From Amoebophrya sp. A120 (lineage: Eukaryota > Sar > Dinophyceae > Syndiniales > Amoebophryaceae): a DNA stretch of 64,000 nucleotides. Below the pieces are notes generated by a model. The model searched no databases. It worked only from the letters and a program-made list of their open reading frames with translations, and was not told where the DNA came from. Position 1 is the stretch's first letter, and each line of letters opens with the position of its first letter. Positions 43,968 through 55,600 of the stretch are shown one piece after another. The DNA lies in NCBI GenBank assembly GCA_905178155.1, contig CAJINV010000005.1:4012918-4076917 (forward strand), in the 5' to 3' direction. The translations under genes were made by a program, and so were the position numbers.

Positions 43968-46900
43968 TCACTGAACAAGCAGCTGATGAGCGCCAAGCTT
44001 GATGGCGGTGCGTTCGGTAGTACAACGGGTTTTTCCACTGCCGTAGTATTCACGGAAGTCCATGGAAAATTCCCCGACGCCTTGGGTGAGACTGCGCAGC
44101 TCCTTCGCATACCCAAACATCTGGCGCAGGGGCACGATGGCCTCGATCAAGATGGAGTCAGTGCCCACGGCGACTGTATTCTGTACGGATCCTTCACGGT
44201 TGTATCCAGGAAAAAAACACCATCACAATCATACGTAGGAGGTTTTGCATCAGAAATTTTTTCGCATGACTGTATTGCAAAAACACATCAAAGGGAGATC
44301 GCCTATAACTCTTGACATGACTGTGATGCATTTTCGCGCATGACAAAAATTTTTGTATTGCAAAAATGTGCAAAAGTGATTGCGATGGTGTTTTTTTCTT
44401 GAATAGGTTGCTCATCGACTGCACTACTGCTGCTTGCGTCTCTGTCGGCGCCGAAACCTTGTTTTTTAACGTTTAAATAGACAAACGGACGTCGTCGATA
44501 TTTCAGGAAAGCTCCATCAGAGCTTGCTTTTAGCAGGTGCAGACAGGACCAAAAAGTCAGTACTTAAAAATGGCTGCAACTTCTACGCGCAGGCCTGCCG
44601 GTGATCAGCACTGCGGGACGTAGCGGTAACTTGATCTACAAGATCATGCAGATTCATTTCTGCCACGTAGTGATAGGTCCAGTTGGTAGGCCTCAGGATC
44701 GAAGAAATCAACGAAGATGCGCAAGCACAAGCAGCAGCTACTCCTACTTGAAGAAAAAAATAAAAAAGGCCGCTTGAAAGTATGTAAGTAAGAACCTCGA
44801 CATTCATGAGCGGTTCGAGAATCTGGGGTGAGGCCTTTTCCAGGCCGGCTTCTACCGCACCCTTCGCCGCAAGCTGGAACGCAATGTCCGAGGAGTCGTT
44901 TTCGTGCGCCTTTCCGTCCGTTACGACAAACCGGAGGTTGATCAGAGGGTTCCCTGAGAGAAAACCCTGGGAAACAGCATCGCGAAATCCTTTTTCGATG
45001 CTCGAATGGTACTGCTTAGGCCTGTATGCACGCTGAGCGTTGTATCTTCTACTTTATCGTAAAATTCATGAAATTATCCGGCGGCTCTTCCTGATACATT
45101 TGCTTTTTGCAATCGTACATGCAAAAAATGGCACTATCTGTTCGTGGCTTCGATGTCTTTTAGGAGTACGACTAGGATTGCGATTTGCGAATTAATTCTT
45201 CCCATAGAAATGATTTGCAGGAGCAACATGTTGCGGGTCGCATGAAGATACTTGAAAGATTTTTGCGCAGCGTAGTACGTCGTTGCCGGAAAGTTGATTG
45301 ACAAATTCCACATAGTTGACCGTGTTGCCATTCTCGTCTACAGTTTTCTCTGGGAGCTCGTTTTCTGGAATCGGCTCGACAAAGCCGGCGATCTTTCCGT
45401 ATTGCCCGCGGCCCCCGGTCTGCCGTTTGTGCGTGAACTCGAAGTTGGCTTTCTGCCCGATATGGGTGTGTCAGGTTTGAAGTCGTCAAAGTTGAAATAG
45501 TTTGCCATGCATAAAACAGATACCAGTCGGAAGCCCACTTATCAAGCGGCGCATGACAAATTTCCCGAGCACCGGAATCCAATTTGTCATGCTATTTGGG
45601 CACAGAAGACTGCTTTTGTCGTGCTCTTTTGGCGGCTCTATTTCAAACCCTAAATAGGCTCACAATCTGCCTCACTTGCCACCCCGGCAAGACAGGCACT
45701 CCATGCCTTGCATTTTATGCATGGCAAATCATTTCAACTTTGACGATTTCAATCCTGACGCTTCCATACCCGATGCACTCCTTGTAGCTGACCATGGGCG
45801 ACCCGGTTTCGACATCAAAAGTAAAAGTGTCTGGCGGGTCTGGAAGAGTGCATGTTTGTCATGCTTGTCTGGCATGACTCTCAAATCTGTCATGCACGTT
45901 ACCCAAGAGCGCCATTTTTGTTTTTCTGTCATGCAGAAACGCAGTTTGTCATGCAGAATAGGCAACACCTAGAAGTTCAGAAACTTGTCATGCTGAGCCA
46001 GCACTTGTGGCCTGCTCATGATACGCCACCCAGCATCACAAGTTTCCAGACCCAGACACTTTTGCATTTGATATTCGATCTGCACGCACTTGAATTCTCG
46101 CTTCATGCGCTCCAGGTAAATCTCCAGATGCAGCTCGCCCATTCCGCGCATGATGTGCTCCTTGGTCTCCGGGTCCATGTCCAGGTGGAAGGTTATTACA
46201 GTTAAAAACGCCCCCACCCCAGAACTCGGGAGCATTTGTATTGCAAACCTTTCCAAATCCAATGGAAACACTCCGCGTCTTGCATGTATCAGCATCACAG
46301 ATTTTCAATTGCGAATAGCGAAAATCTGTATTGCTAAAGATCCCAGCAACGGCGACGCTTGTCATGCAAGCGATGCTGTATACGACTAGACTCTGCATCA
46401 GAAAGATTCAAAATCCTTTCATGCAAGACAAAAGCTTTACATTTGGAAACTTCGCATCGCAAATTATTGCAACTTGAACTTTCGGGGTGGGGGCATTTTT
46501 CACTGTAATAAAAGTTGGGTCCTGTTCATGTTGAAAACCGCCCTCACGTACTACCCAGGGAGAAACCCAGATAATGATAAAGGAAAAATGATGTATCTAG
46601 CACGTATCAGCCGCCTTCCTGATTTAGATTCCTTCGGAACAAAGAAAACGAGTCTGCGTTCTCTTTTGCAATGCACAAAGAGTTAAGTCGATTTGTGAAA
46701 TTTGAATTTCGCAATGCAATAGACACTTCTCCTGGGACCACGAGGGCTTTGGCACTTCTACACGACAGTGTGATAGTCTTCCCGCTTGAATCGCTGCACC
46801 GCCTTGAAGAATTTTGCGGTGTCATCGTGGTTCATGGACTTGACCCCCAGACTCATCACCGGTTCGGGGACATGCATTTTGGCACAGAGCAGCTGGGTTT

Positions 46901-49900
46901 TCGCGGTGTCCGTGAAGGTGGTCCCGGAGCTGCAGTCCAAACCGGGCACCGCCACGATGTCCCCCGGCAGGGCGGAGTCCACCTCCCGGTACTCCAAGGA
47001 GTGCATGCGAACCAGCTTCTTGACCTGCTTTGTCTTCTTCGCGTGGTGGTCGTACACGGACATCGCCTATGCATTGCAAATATGTCTGGGTCTGGGAGAT
47101 TGCGAGATTTGTCATGCTAGTCTGGCATGACTCTAAATTGTGTATTGCGTGCCAACGAAGAGGCCCCCTTGTCTGTCATGCAAAAACGCAGTTTCTCATG
47201 CGGAGTACGCAACTCTGAACCACGGAAAAACTTGTCATGCTGGGGAGCGCATTACAGCGTGCTTAATGCCCCAGACATATTTGCAATGCATATCCCCTTC
47301 TTCAGCTTTCCCTGGTACACCCGCACGTAGGTCAAAACACCGGCGGTGGGGTGGTCCTGGATCTTGAACCCGTAGCACACCAGCGGGTGCTATCAAATGT
47401 AAAAGTGTCTGGGTGGTCTGGAAGGTTGGAACTTGTGATGCTAACTTTGGACTCTAAAAAAATCTGCAACGCATGATCAGCAAGAGGAGTCTAGTTTGTG
47501 CTACGCGGGGAGGGCGTTTGTCATGCGGAGTAGGCATCAGGAAGCCCTCTAAAAATCTGTGATGCTAGGTCGTGCATTACAGACATCCTGCTCCTGGGTC
47601 ATGCAAAACATGCATAACAAGTCTCAGAATCTTCCAGACCCAGACATTTTTGCATTTGATAGGTGCTTCTCCGGCTCCGTGGTGTGCAACCGCACGGTCG
47701 GTGTCAAATTGGCCGCGGAGGAGGTGGCAGCTCCGGCGCTGCTGGAAGTAGAACTAGAAGACGAAGAAAAAGCGATGGGTATCCTGCGTGCAAATGGGGC
47801 CCGCACCCGCAATCATCCATTTTTCGAGCAAAGATGGGACAAGGAGCACCACTGCGCATTGACAATTCAACAACTTCAAGAGAAATTGACGCTGCAGTTT
47901 CGAAGCCATAAGTACTTGTTCGAAGTCAGCGGGGCAGCTGCATCACTAGGTGGTGGCCCCTTTGTATTTAACCTTCACCTTGTGGTCTCCTATGGGAAAG
48001 GAGCTGGTCAGATGAATCATGCACACTTACTAATTCTAGGCATGTTCGCAGGAGCACAAGTGTCAACATTCAACTCACGAACGGCAGGGCCCTTTTTTAC
48101 TATTTTACAGGGGCTACTGGCTTTGTTCTCCCGATCCAAGGGACTTGGGAGGTAGAGTGCCACACCGTCGAGCAATTCCTGGACGCCGCGGTTCTTGTAC
48201 GCGGAGCCCATAAACAACGGGCAGAACTGCCGGCTCAGGGTATACTCTCGGATTTTTTCCTGCAGTTCCCCTGCAGAGAAGGCGTCCGCGCCCTCCTCCA
48301 GGTACTTTAAGGCCACGTCGTCGTCGAGGTCTGCGAGCGTTTCCACTAATTCGGTCCGCACTTCTTGCGCCCTCTTCTTGAGTTCCGCGTCCGCACTTTG
48401 TATATGAGAGTGCACCGCTTTCTATTCTCTACTCCCGACCACGTCTAAGCTTAGTTAATACTAAACTTATGATATGATCATGCAAGTATGGTACACTTCA
48501 TCCAGCTGCTGTATTTTTCTTGCACCAGTTTTCTGGACAAGTACCGGTTGCAGAGACAGAGAGAATCCAAAGTAGATCAACATAGCACTCTCGTCGGTGT
48601 CAGTTTGTCACACGCTCATCTTCTCCTCGTCCAAATGAACAAGGGGAGAGCGCAGAGGACGAGCTGTGCACGGTGATACAGTTCGAGGTCCTGGTAGACG
48701 ACCTTCTGTCCCTGGTCTCCTTCGAAAAGCACGATGCGGTTTTCGATGACGTCCACCACCCCGGCAAACTTGTCCTCCTCCCCGTAGGGAAGCTGGACGG
48801 CGGCGGTGGTGAGCCCCAGCTTGGCGCGGATCTGCCGCTGCACGAAGAAGGGGTCTGCGCCGAACCGGTCCATCTTGTTGATGAAAATCAGCCGCGGCAC
48901 CTCGTAACGCGCCATCTGCCGGTGGACGGTCAGCGTCTGCGCCTGCACGCCCCCCACCGCGCAGCAAATCATCACGGCCCCGTCCAGTACCCGCAGCGCC
49001 CGCTCCACCTCAATGGTGAAGTCGACGTGGCCGGGCGTGTCGATGATGTTAAACTCGTGGTCGTTTTTCCAGCTGCAAAACGTGGCGGCCGAGCAGATGG
49101 TGATCCCCTTCTCCCGCTCGAGCGCCATGTGGTCCATTTTCGCCCCAACGCCCGTCTTATCAAATGTAAAAATATCTGGGTCTGGAAGATTGCCAGATTT
49201 GTCATGCAGTTTTTTCATGATCCAGGAAGCCTGGAATGCAGGACCTAGCATGACAGATTCTGATTCTGTGCGATCTCTCTAATGCCTACTTATCCTGCAT
49301 GAGAAACTGCCTCTCGATTAGGTCAAAAATGTACAACTTTTGGCAAGCATGCAACACAGTTTTTTGCCTGCTTCGGATTTAGCGTGACAAGTTGCATGCT
49401 TCCAGACCCAGACATTTTTGCATTTGATACGTCTTCCCGCGGACATCGTGGATCTCCTTGATCTTCCCCGTGTAGTAGAGAATGCGCTCCGTAAGCGTGG
49501 TCTTTCCGCTATCAATGTGTATCAAGTGTAAAAGTGTCTGGGTCTGGAAGAATGCAACTTGTCATGCTGATTTTGGATTCTAAAAAAATCTGTATTGCAT
49601 GAGTACCAAAAGGAATGTAATTTTTGCTACGCGGAGAGGGCATTTGTCATGCGGAATAGGCATCAAGAAGCTCTGAAAAAATCTGTGATGCTAGGGCATG
49701 CATCACAGACATCAGGGCTCATGCAAAACGTGCATGACAAGTGTCAGAATGTTCCAGACCCAGACATTTTTACAGTTGATAATGTGAGCCGAAATACCAA
49801 AGTTACGCAACTTCCCAACGCGAAGGTCGTTGATGTTGATGTCCGGCTGCTGGGCCGCGAAGGTGTTTGATATTTTTACCACGTTGCCGCCGTCTGCGGA

Positions 49901-50356
49901 CGATCCCAACGCTGAAGCCGGTTCCGCAGCAGCTGCACATGCGGAACTGGCAGAGGAAAACAAGGCCCTGCTATCGAACAAGATGGACCTTGATGAACTC
50001 ACGGACACGGACGGCGTGCAACAGCTCCCGAACAAGGGCCTGGTAGGCCTGTAACTACACTGGCTATTGAGGCAAAGTGTGCTGGGTCCTCGTGCAGCTC
50101 CACGAGAGGACGAACAACCCCGTTCATCGGCGCTGTATCCTCGTCCGCGTGATGCGCTTGACAGGGTCGAAGACGAACGGAGAAATATTGAATCTTCGCT
50201 TGCACATGCCGACGGCGCCGAAGCCCCCGAGTGATTTCTGACATAAAATATTCGACCAGGAGGATGCGGCGGCCGCAGCGGACGATGTTCCCTTGTACTT
50301 GCGGAAAAAAGCGAACCACTGGTCCGTGCACGCGCGTGCTGATGAGATGATCGCAT
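43968..50356 (-). CDS. GFM1: Mitochondrial elongation factor G (EF-G1 type), at least 12 exons
   Basis: Ribosome-translocating GTPase of organellar translation. ATG 50356 opens an Arg/Ser-rich leader of about 180 residues. Then come [20 protein letters not shown] (P-loop), [19 protein letters not shown] (switch I), [10 protein letters not shown] (G3) and FINKMDRFG (G4). Domain II has [20 protein letters not shown]. Domains III-V have [58 protein letters not shown] and [20 protein letters not shown]. The HIDSGKTT form and overall order fit EF-G1. Eight introners cut it (at 44203, 45461, 45813, 46194, 47068, 47391, 49158, 49520). GT-AG introns lie at 44458-44795, 45033-45278 and 48396-48679. 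One intron (46522-46778) reads as GA-AG. The intron between about 47812 and 48140 was not phased. The C-terminal tail after REYYGSGK is unusual and may be mis-spliced. Confidence 0.92.
44203..44405. mobile_element. Introner IE-G, copy 2 (in EF-G)
   Basis: 203 bp. Ends TATCCAGGAAAAAAACACC and, inverted, TATTCAAGAAAAAAACACC, each followed by ATCRCAATCA. The direct repeat GGTTG is at 44198-44202 and 44406-44410. Removal joins VVQSMSN to [11 protein letters not shown]. Confidence 0.92.
45461..45768. mobile_element. Introner IE-F, copy 2 (in EF-G)
   Basis: 308 bp. Ends TATGGGTGTGTCAGG and, inverted, TATGGAAGCGTCAGG, with TCAAAGTTGAAAT arms. The direct repeat CCCGA is at 45456-45460 and 45769-45773. 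Removal joins SYKECIG to [11 protein letters not shown]. Confidence 0.93.
45813..46073. mobile_element. Introner IE-A, copy 6 (in EF-G)
   Basis: 261 bp, with direct repeat TTCGA at 45808-45812 and 46074-46078. The left tip reads CATCAAAAG in place of TATCAAATG. Removal joins REFKCVQIE to [11 protein letters not shown]. Confidence 0.9.
46194..46510. mobile_element. Introner IE-D (in EF-G)
   Basis: 317 bp. Ends TATTACAGTTAAAAACGCC and, inverted, TATTACAGTGAAAAATGCC, then CCCACCCC. Flanking repeats AAGGT (46189-46193) and AAAGT (46511-46515) differ at one base. Removal gives [17 protein letters not shown]. The family resembles IE-B in its ACGYCCCCACCCC arm. Confidence 0.87.
47068..47292. mobile_element. 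Introner IE-A, copy 7 (in EF-G)
   Basis: 225 bp. Ends TATGCATTGCAAATATGTC and its exact inverse. Flanking repeats TCGCC and TCCCC differ at one base. Removal joins GKLKKG to [14 protein letters not shown]. Confidence 0.88.
47391..47661. mobile_element. Introner IE-A, copy 8 (in EF-G)
   Basis: 271 bp, with direct repeat GGTGC at 47386-47390 and 47662-47666. The left arm has a 3-bp insertion (TCTGGGTGGTCTGG). Removal joins TTEPEKHP to [11 protein letters not shown]. Confidence 0.93.
49158..49429. mobile_element. Introner IE-A, copy 9 (in EF-G)
   Basis: 272 bp, with direct repeat CGTCT at 49153-49157 and 49430-49434. Removal joins EIHDVRGKT to [15 protein letters not shown]. Confidence 0.94.
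49520..49781. mobile_element. Introner IE-A, copy 10 (in the EF-G P-loop)
   Basis: 262 bp, with direct repeat ATGTG at 49515-49519 and 49782-49786. It splits the GTP-binding loop between the His and Ile codons of [10 protein letters not shown]. Confidence 0.94.
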
Positions 50357-52689
50357 CTTCACAAAGAACCGATAAAAGACCTGCGAGCACCCAAGACGCC
50401 GAGCCCAAAACCGATTCGATCTTCTTCTTCACTGAGACGAGAAGCCCAAATAAACCGATCCGCTCATCACAAAGAACCGACTCGAGTACTGAGCCGCCGA
50501 GCGCAAAAAGTAGACCATGGCACACAGGACAGACTGACTATATCACAAACGAATGATTTGTGAACAATAGCAATAGGCGAAAACCACGCCGAGTCGAACA
50601 ACCGTGCCCGGCACTCACACGAAAATGGGCAAGGATCTTGAGGAGGAACCAGTGCAACAACAAAAAAAAAGCGCCTTCAAAAGATTTATCATGTGATGTG
50701 CTCGCTTTTGATCGAGCGAGTTACTGTCCGCGCATTGTGTAATTTCTGTGGATAAAAAATCCGTCGGATGGAAAGACGAAGAAAAAAAACACACCAAAAG
50801 CAGGAAAAGCCACAGGTGCTGGTCGAGCTTCGCGGTGGATTCATGGTGTCCTTTATTCGTTGTTAAATCATTCAGGGAGGGCCAAAAGAAAGTTCCTACG
50901 CTCTGGAATTTGTTGCTTTGCATTTGACGATCACTTTCCTTCTGATGAGCTAACTTTGGTTCTTTTACTCGGGCTCGGGCATACATACGAACAACTCATA
51001 AAAAGTACAATTACAATGCTTACATACATCAATGCTCATATCTCGTACGGTGGATTTCGGTGTTTCGGACACAACGACTTCCTAAGCACATCAATGCTCA
51101 TATGAAGAGTACTCGAGCGGCGGAGCGTCCTCGCATATCATATTTACTTCCACATTTTACGCACTATGCATGTATCGCAAAGCACAATCAATAAGAAAGC
51201 GAATAAAGTAGAAGTACAAATAAATTGAACGTTGTAGATACACAGCAGGAGCACTAGCTCTAGTTAATTTTGGTGCAAGAGAAAAACTACAACACTACAT
51301 CGATTTCGATTGCGTCAAAGAACGGACAACTTCTTGAAACGCCTCGTTGCACAGAGTCTTAACTACTGCAGATGTAGCCGTGTCTTCCTAATATCGTATT
51401 TACAATCTTGTACGCAGTTACTTTATCCCGTTCCCGAGAAATCTTCTATCTTGATCTTTGGCTTTTCGTTTTCAACTGACTAGGGTAGGAGGTGTACAGA
51501 AGCAGTGGAGTGGACGAAGTGACTAGAGCTCTTCGCTCTACCACCTCCCTCTCTATGCCTATAGATAGATTTAGATATTTTCGCTTCAGTGCATGCGAAT
51601 GTAAGGATACCCTACAGCCGCATCCAGCAGATTTCATCTTTGTCGCATAGCGATCGAGAATACCGATTTGTATGAATACCGATCGGAATCGGTATCAAGC
51701 AGCTTCTTTGGAGGCAAGACTCATACTGCTATGACGCAGCAGAAACATATATACTTAATTACAGTTCGGAAAGCGATGCAACAACCACAAAAAAGATAAG
51801 ATATTAGGATGGCTCGGTCTATTAAACGCAGTAGAAATTTTTATCAATATTTTCAAATATGATGTACATGTTGTAAATCTTTAATTTACAACTTCAGCAA
51901 TACAGTTAGACTTGCAGACTCATTATGCGCCAAAAGATTCATCATCATCGCCATCTAGCACGTTTGTCGTGCAGGTGCAGCTGCGCCTTGATTCCAACCG
52001 TGCGGAAAGAGCTACATTCGTAATTATACCTTCATCTTGACTCCTATCTTGTTTCCGAAAAGACGGGACAGAAGAGTCGCGCGCATTCATTTATTGGAAG
52101 ATATATCGACCCTTTTCTTTCTGAAGACGTACAAATATGATAGATTGATAAGTACTTTATTTTTGCTCCTTTCGCATTGTGCTACGCTAGGAAAATAAAG
52201 AGCTAGTCAGAACTTCAGAGCGAGTCTGTTTTTTTTTCCAAGTTCACAGAGAAGAAAGCTAAAAACTTTCGAAGTATGAAGAGACCGGCAATTATGTCGA
52301 GCCGCGGTCAGCACGGGCGAGCTAGGTTCAAGTAATAGTAACTTCGGAACTTCTCCTTCTGGAGGTCGGGCATAAATACTAAACGGCAGAAACAAAAAGT
52401 TGCACGGGATTTCAAAATTTTCTATAAGTTTTGTTCGGTTAAAAAGTTAAAGTTGTGCCAGCCTGCCGCTTTCACAACTGATGTCCTTACAAACGGAGTG
52501 GATGGCCTGGTCCTCCCCCCTTGTGCTGGTCACCGACAACACCAGACTCCATTGTTCTTGTTCTTGTGTGAATGATCGTAGTCTTGGCCGGATTTAATTT
52601 GTTCGTGTTCCTTGAGTTCATCTACTTTTACTTCCCGTGACAGAGTCCTCAGCACTGTGAGGGACCCACGGATCATGCTGCCGGAGAGA
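50357..52689. other. Gene-free stretch of 2.3 kb
   Basis: AT-rich, with no protein-like frame or element ends. It contains a small palindrome at 51676-51695 (ATACCGAT, 4-nt loop, ATCGGTAT), next to a further copy of ATACCGAT at about 51659-51666. Confidence 0.4.
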
Positions 52690-55600
52690 TCAAGTGGAGC
52701 TGCTAGACGCGCCAAAGCTACTACTAGTGGTCGTCGTGGTCGGCTCCGCTCGGCTTGGAAACTCTTCGAGTACGAGTGGCGGGCACTTCGCAGACTTAAC
52801 GGGTACGAAGTATCTCGAATCCGCAAATTTCTGGACGTGGAGACCCACGTTCGTACGAAGTTTTTCGTAGCGTTGCAAGCAGGCCTGCTGCGCGTCCGCC
52901 GCCGAGGCGCGGAGGACCTTGTTACTCGTCGTGCCGGCAGTAGTAGACATCAAGACGGTGTCCTCGATCCGGTCCTGTAACTGGTAGAAGGCCAGCACAT
53001 TTCGCGTCAACTCCCGGGGGGCGTAACTTGGATCCTCGAACAAACCGGCCACGCTCATATCTCCGCGCGCGAGTGGGTCGTCGGCGACGAGCTCCTCCTC
53101 GACGACAAAGATGTTTTCGGCCCGCACTGGACGCTGGTGCTGTAGTGCAATATCGCGCCGATCGTCCTCACCGTCTGGCGCTGGCGCAGCGGCACCTGCA
53201 GGAGTGCTGTCGTCCTCCTGCTCCAATATAGCAGCACAAATGGCGGAATCCTCTTTCCACGTCAGAAGTTTCTCGCCCCGGGCCGCGTTGCTTCCTCGCG
53301 TCAGAATGTGAGTCTGGATTACGAGATTTTCCGGTACTTGCGTTGACGCTCGAGTTGTAGGGGGTCCACCTCGCGCAGTTCCTCGCGCAGCTCCTGCACT
53401 TGGATAAAAATCTAGTTGTTCTTGAGGGACACGGCATGGGCTACAACAGATGTCCTCCTCGGCTGCGTCCTTACATTTCGAGGCAGCAGCGCAACGCGCC
53501 GCACTATCGACCATTAGGCCGAACCCGCACGGGGTCGATTGGTCCTTGATCCTGGCTGCGGAAGCGCCGTGCAGCAAAGCCGAGTTGATGTCCTGTTTCT
53601 CAAGGAAGTCATTTATGGAGGAGCAGGATGCAGTTCCCTCGTCCACACACGGGGTTTGCGCACCGCCGGCGGGAGTTGATGTCCCGGTAGAGGTGGTCGG
53701 GGCGTCGTGAGACGGGCGCCGCTTGATTGGTGGCATCGAACAAGAAGATGCAGCAGTAAGACTTGGTGTTGGTCCGGATCTGGAAAGAACTGCAGACGCT
53801 GCCTGGTGCTGCAGTTGTGCTTGGGTAGTTGTGCTACTACCGCCCGCCCACAGGGGCCGCTGCAGACTCAGAGAGCCAAAGCTCGGAAGAGAGCCGGAAC
53901 TTTCTGCGTGCGCGGGCGCCCAGCAGCCGGAAGAGGAAGCAGCAGAACCCGTACTGCAGCCGCTCATCCGCCGCTCAGCCAAGTTTAGCACCGTACCGTC
54001 GTGCGCGGATATCGATTTGCTGGAACCCGTTCTCGACGGTCGCCTCGTGGGTGCGCGGCAATCGTGTGAGATCATTTCACCTACGCGAGCATCACACTTG
54101 TGCTCGGACGACCCTGCGCGGATCTTCATGTTCGTCTTGCCTGGTCCGGCTCGCAGGGTGCGGTCCTTTGAGGTCTTCCTGCTGACGGGACCTCCGGGGA
54201 GTCCTGCTCCAGCAGCACGCTTTTGCTCGTCGGCGAGCTGGCACCAGTTGCGGAGGCTCCGTGCTTTTGTTCCGCTGGTGGCACTATCATCGACCACCAG
54301 CGCCGCGAGGAGCCTGGCGCTTGACGTGTGCACAGTCTCCTCTTCGATCCTTCCCGACAGGGAGCTCCCGTAGTCACGACGGGTCACTCGAATCACTATC
54401 ATCGCATCCTCATCCTCTGTGCGGGCAGCAGGGGTCGTGATACTAGTATTTCCAGACGCCGAGTTCCGAGAGGATGAGCCAGCACCTCGCCTCGGGCGCC
54501 CGCGCGATTTCGCCCGAGGCGCGACAGACGCAGTAGATGAGGCAGTAGTTGGGAGAGGCAGCAGCCGCGCACTGTAGGAGTATCGCTTACTTACTGCCGG
54601 CGCCCCTTTTCCTCGACGAGCGCCGCCGGGCTCCTCGCGCTCGCTGTCGTCCTCCAGGTCCATGTTCGCGAACGCAAACATGACATCGAGGTCAAGCTGG
54701 GACGCTGCCTTGTCCGAAACGGCCGAGTTCGTCATCCGACTGGATAAGGTGTCGTCGGAAGCCGCTGGACTGCCGTCCTGCTGTGCGTCCCACAGCCCCG
54801 CATCGTCCGCGGAAGTTTGTCTGCTGGCGAGCGTGCACCGATGGTGTGGCGACGTCTGGTTTTTCGAACTACCTGAGGAGGGGAAAGAAAACGCCATCAA
54901 ATGTTGAGTCAGCCTCTACTTCCGCCCGACGAGTCGCACTACTCGATGCGGGGGCACCAGTGGAGATGGGCGTGCGCTGCAGCTGCTGCTCGCCTTGAAT
55001 ACTAGAAAGCCGCGTCGCGGTAAGTGCAGTGCACGGGAGAACGCGTGCGCGGTTGCCTCTACTGGTAGACTCGAGTCGCCGTTGTGGTGAGGAACGTCGG
55101 GGCTTGCTCGTTATAGCCGGAAGCCGCAGGGCATCAGGCACGGCATGAGAGACCGCGGCAACGCCAGCTGCAATCGCCCGGCTCACTAGAGATTTTTTCC
55201 TCTTTTTACTACCTGTGCGCCCCGTTGCCGTCGCGGCACCAGAGTGGTCCGCAATTGTTCTAGTTTGAAGGAAGGGGGCCGGGGCGCCAACGCCGGAGGA
55301 AGTTTCGCTGTCGAACTCAAAAATACCTCCTTGCCCGTGCGCTGCAGGAAGTTGTAGAGAATTCAGCTCGAGGAGGTCCTTCTGGGATTGCACGAATGCG
55401 TGGAAAGTATGCGGCGGCGTGTCGTCACCTACCACAGTATCGTCTCCCCGCAGCTTTGCCGTCTCGTCTTCTTCGTCCGTGGGCTGATCACTAGGCTGTT
55501 CTGGTTGATGATACGAAGTGTAATGCTGTGCGCCTTCCAGAATTGCATTTTGCGCTGCGCTCATGGTCCTTGCCGCACCAGGTAGGTTCATGGCCTGAGC

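Noticed and set aside
47559-48155. Plus-strand 198-residue frame opposite EF-G
   Set aside because: It runs through introner sequence and the antisense of EF-G exons; conserved EF-G motifs on the minus strand explain the region.
51659-51695. Palindrome as a terminator or origin
   Set aside because: A single 8-bp stem in AT-rich DNA is expected by chance and has no gene context.
54869-54960. Two overlapping large minus-strand frames read as separate genes
   Set aside because: A 70-bp GT-AG intron (54873-54942) joins them in phase, and the whole gene then sums to a multiple of three.
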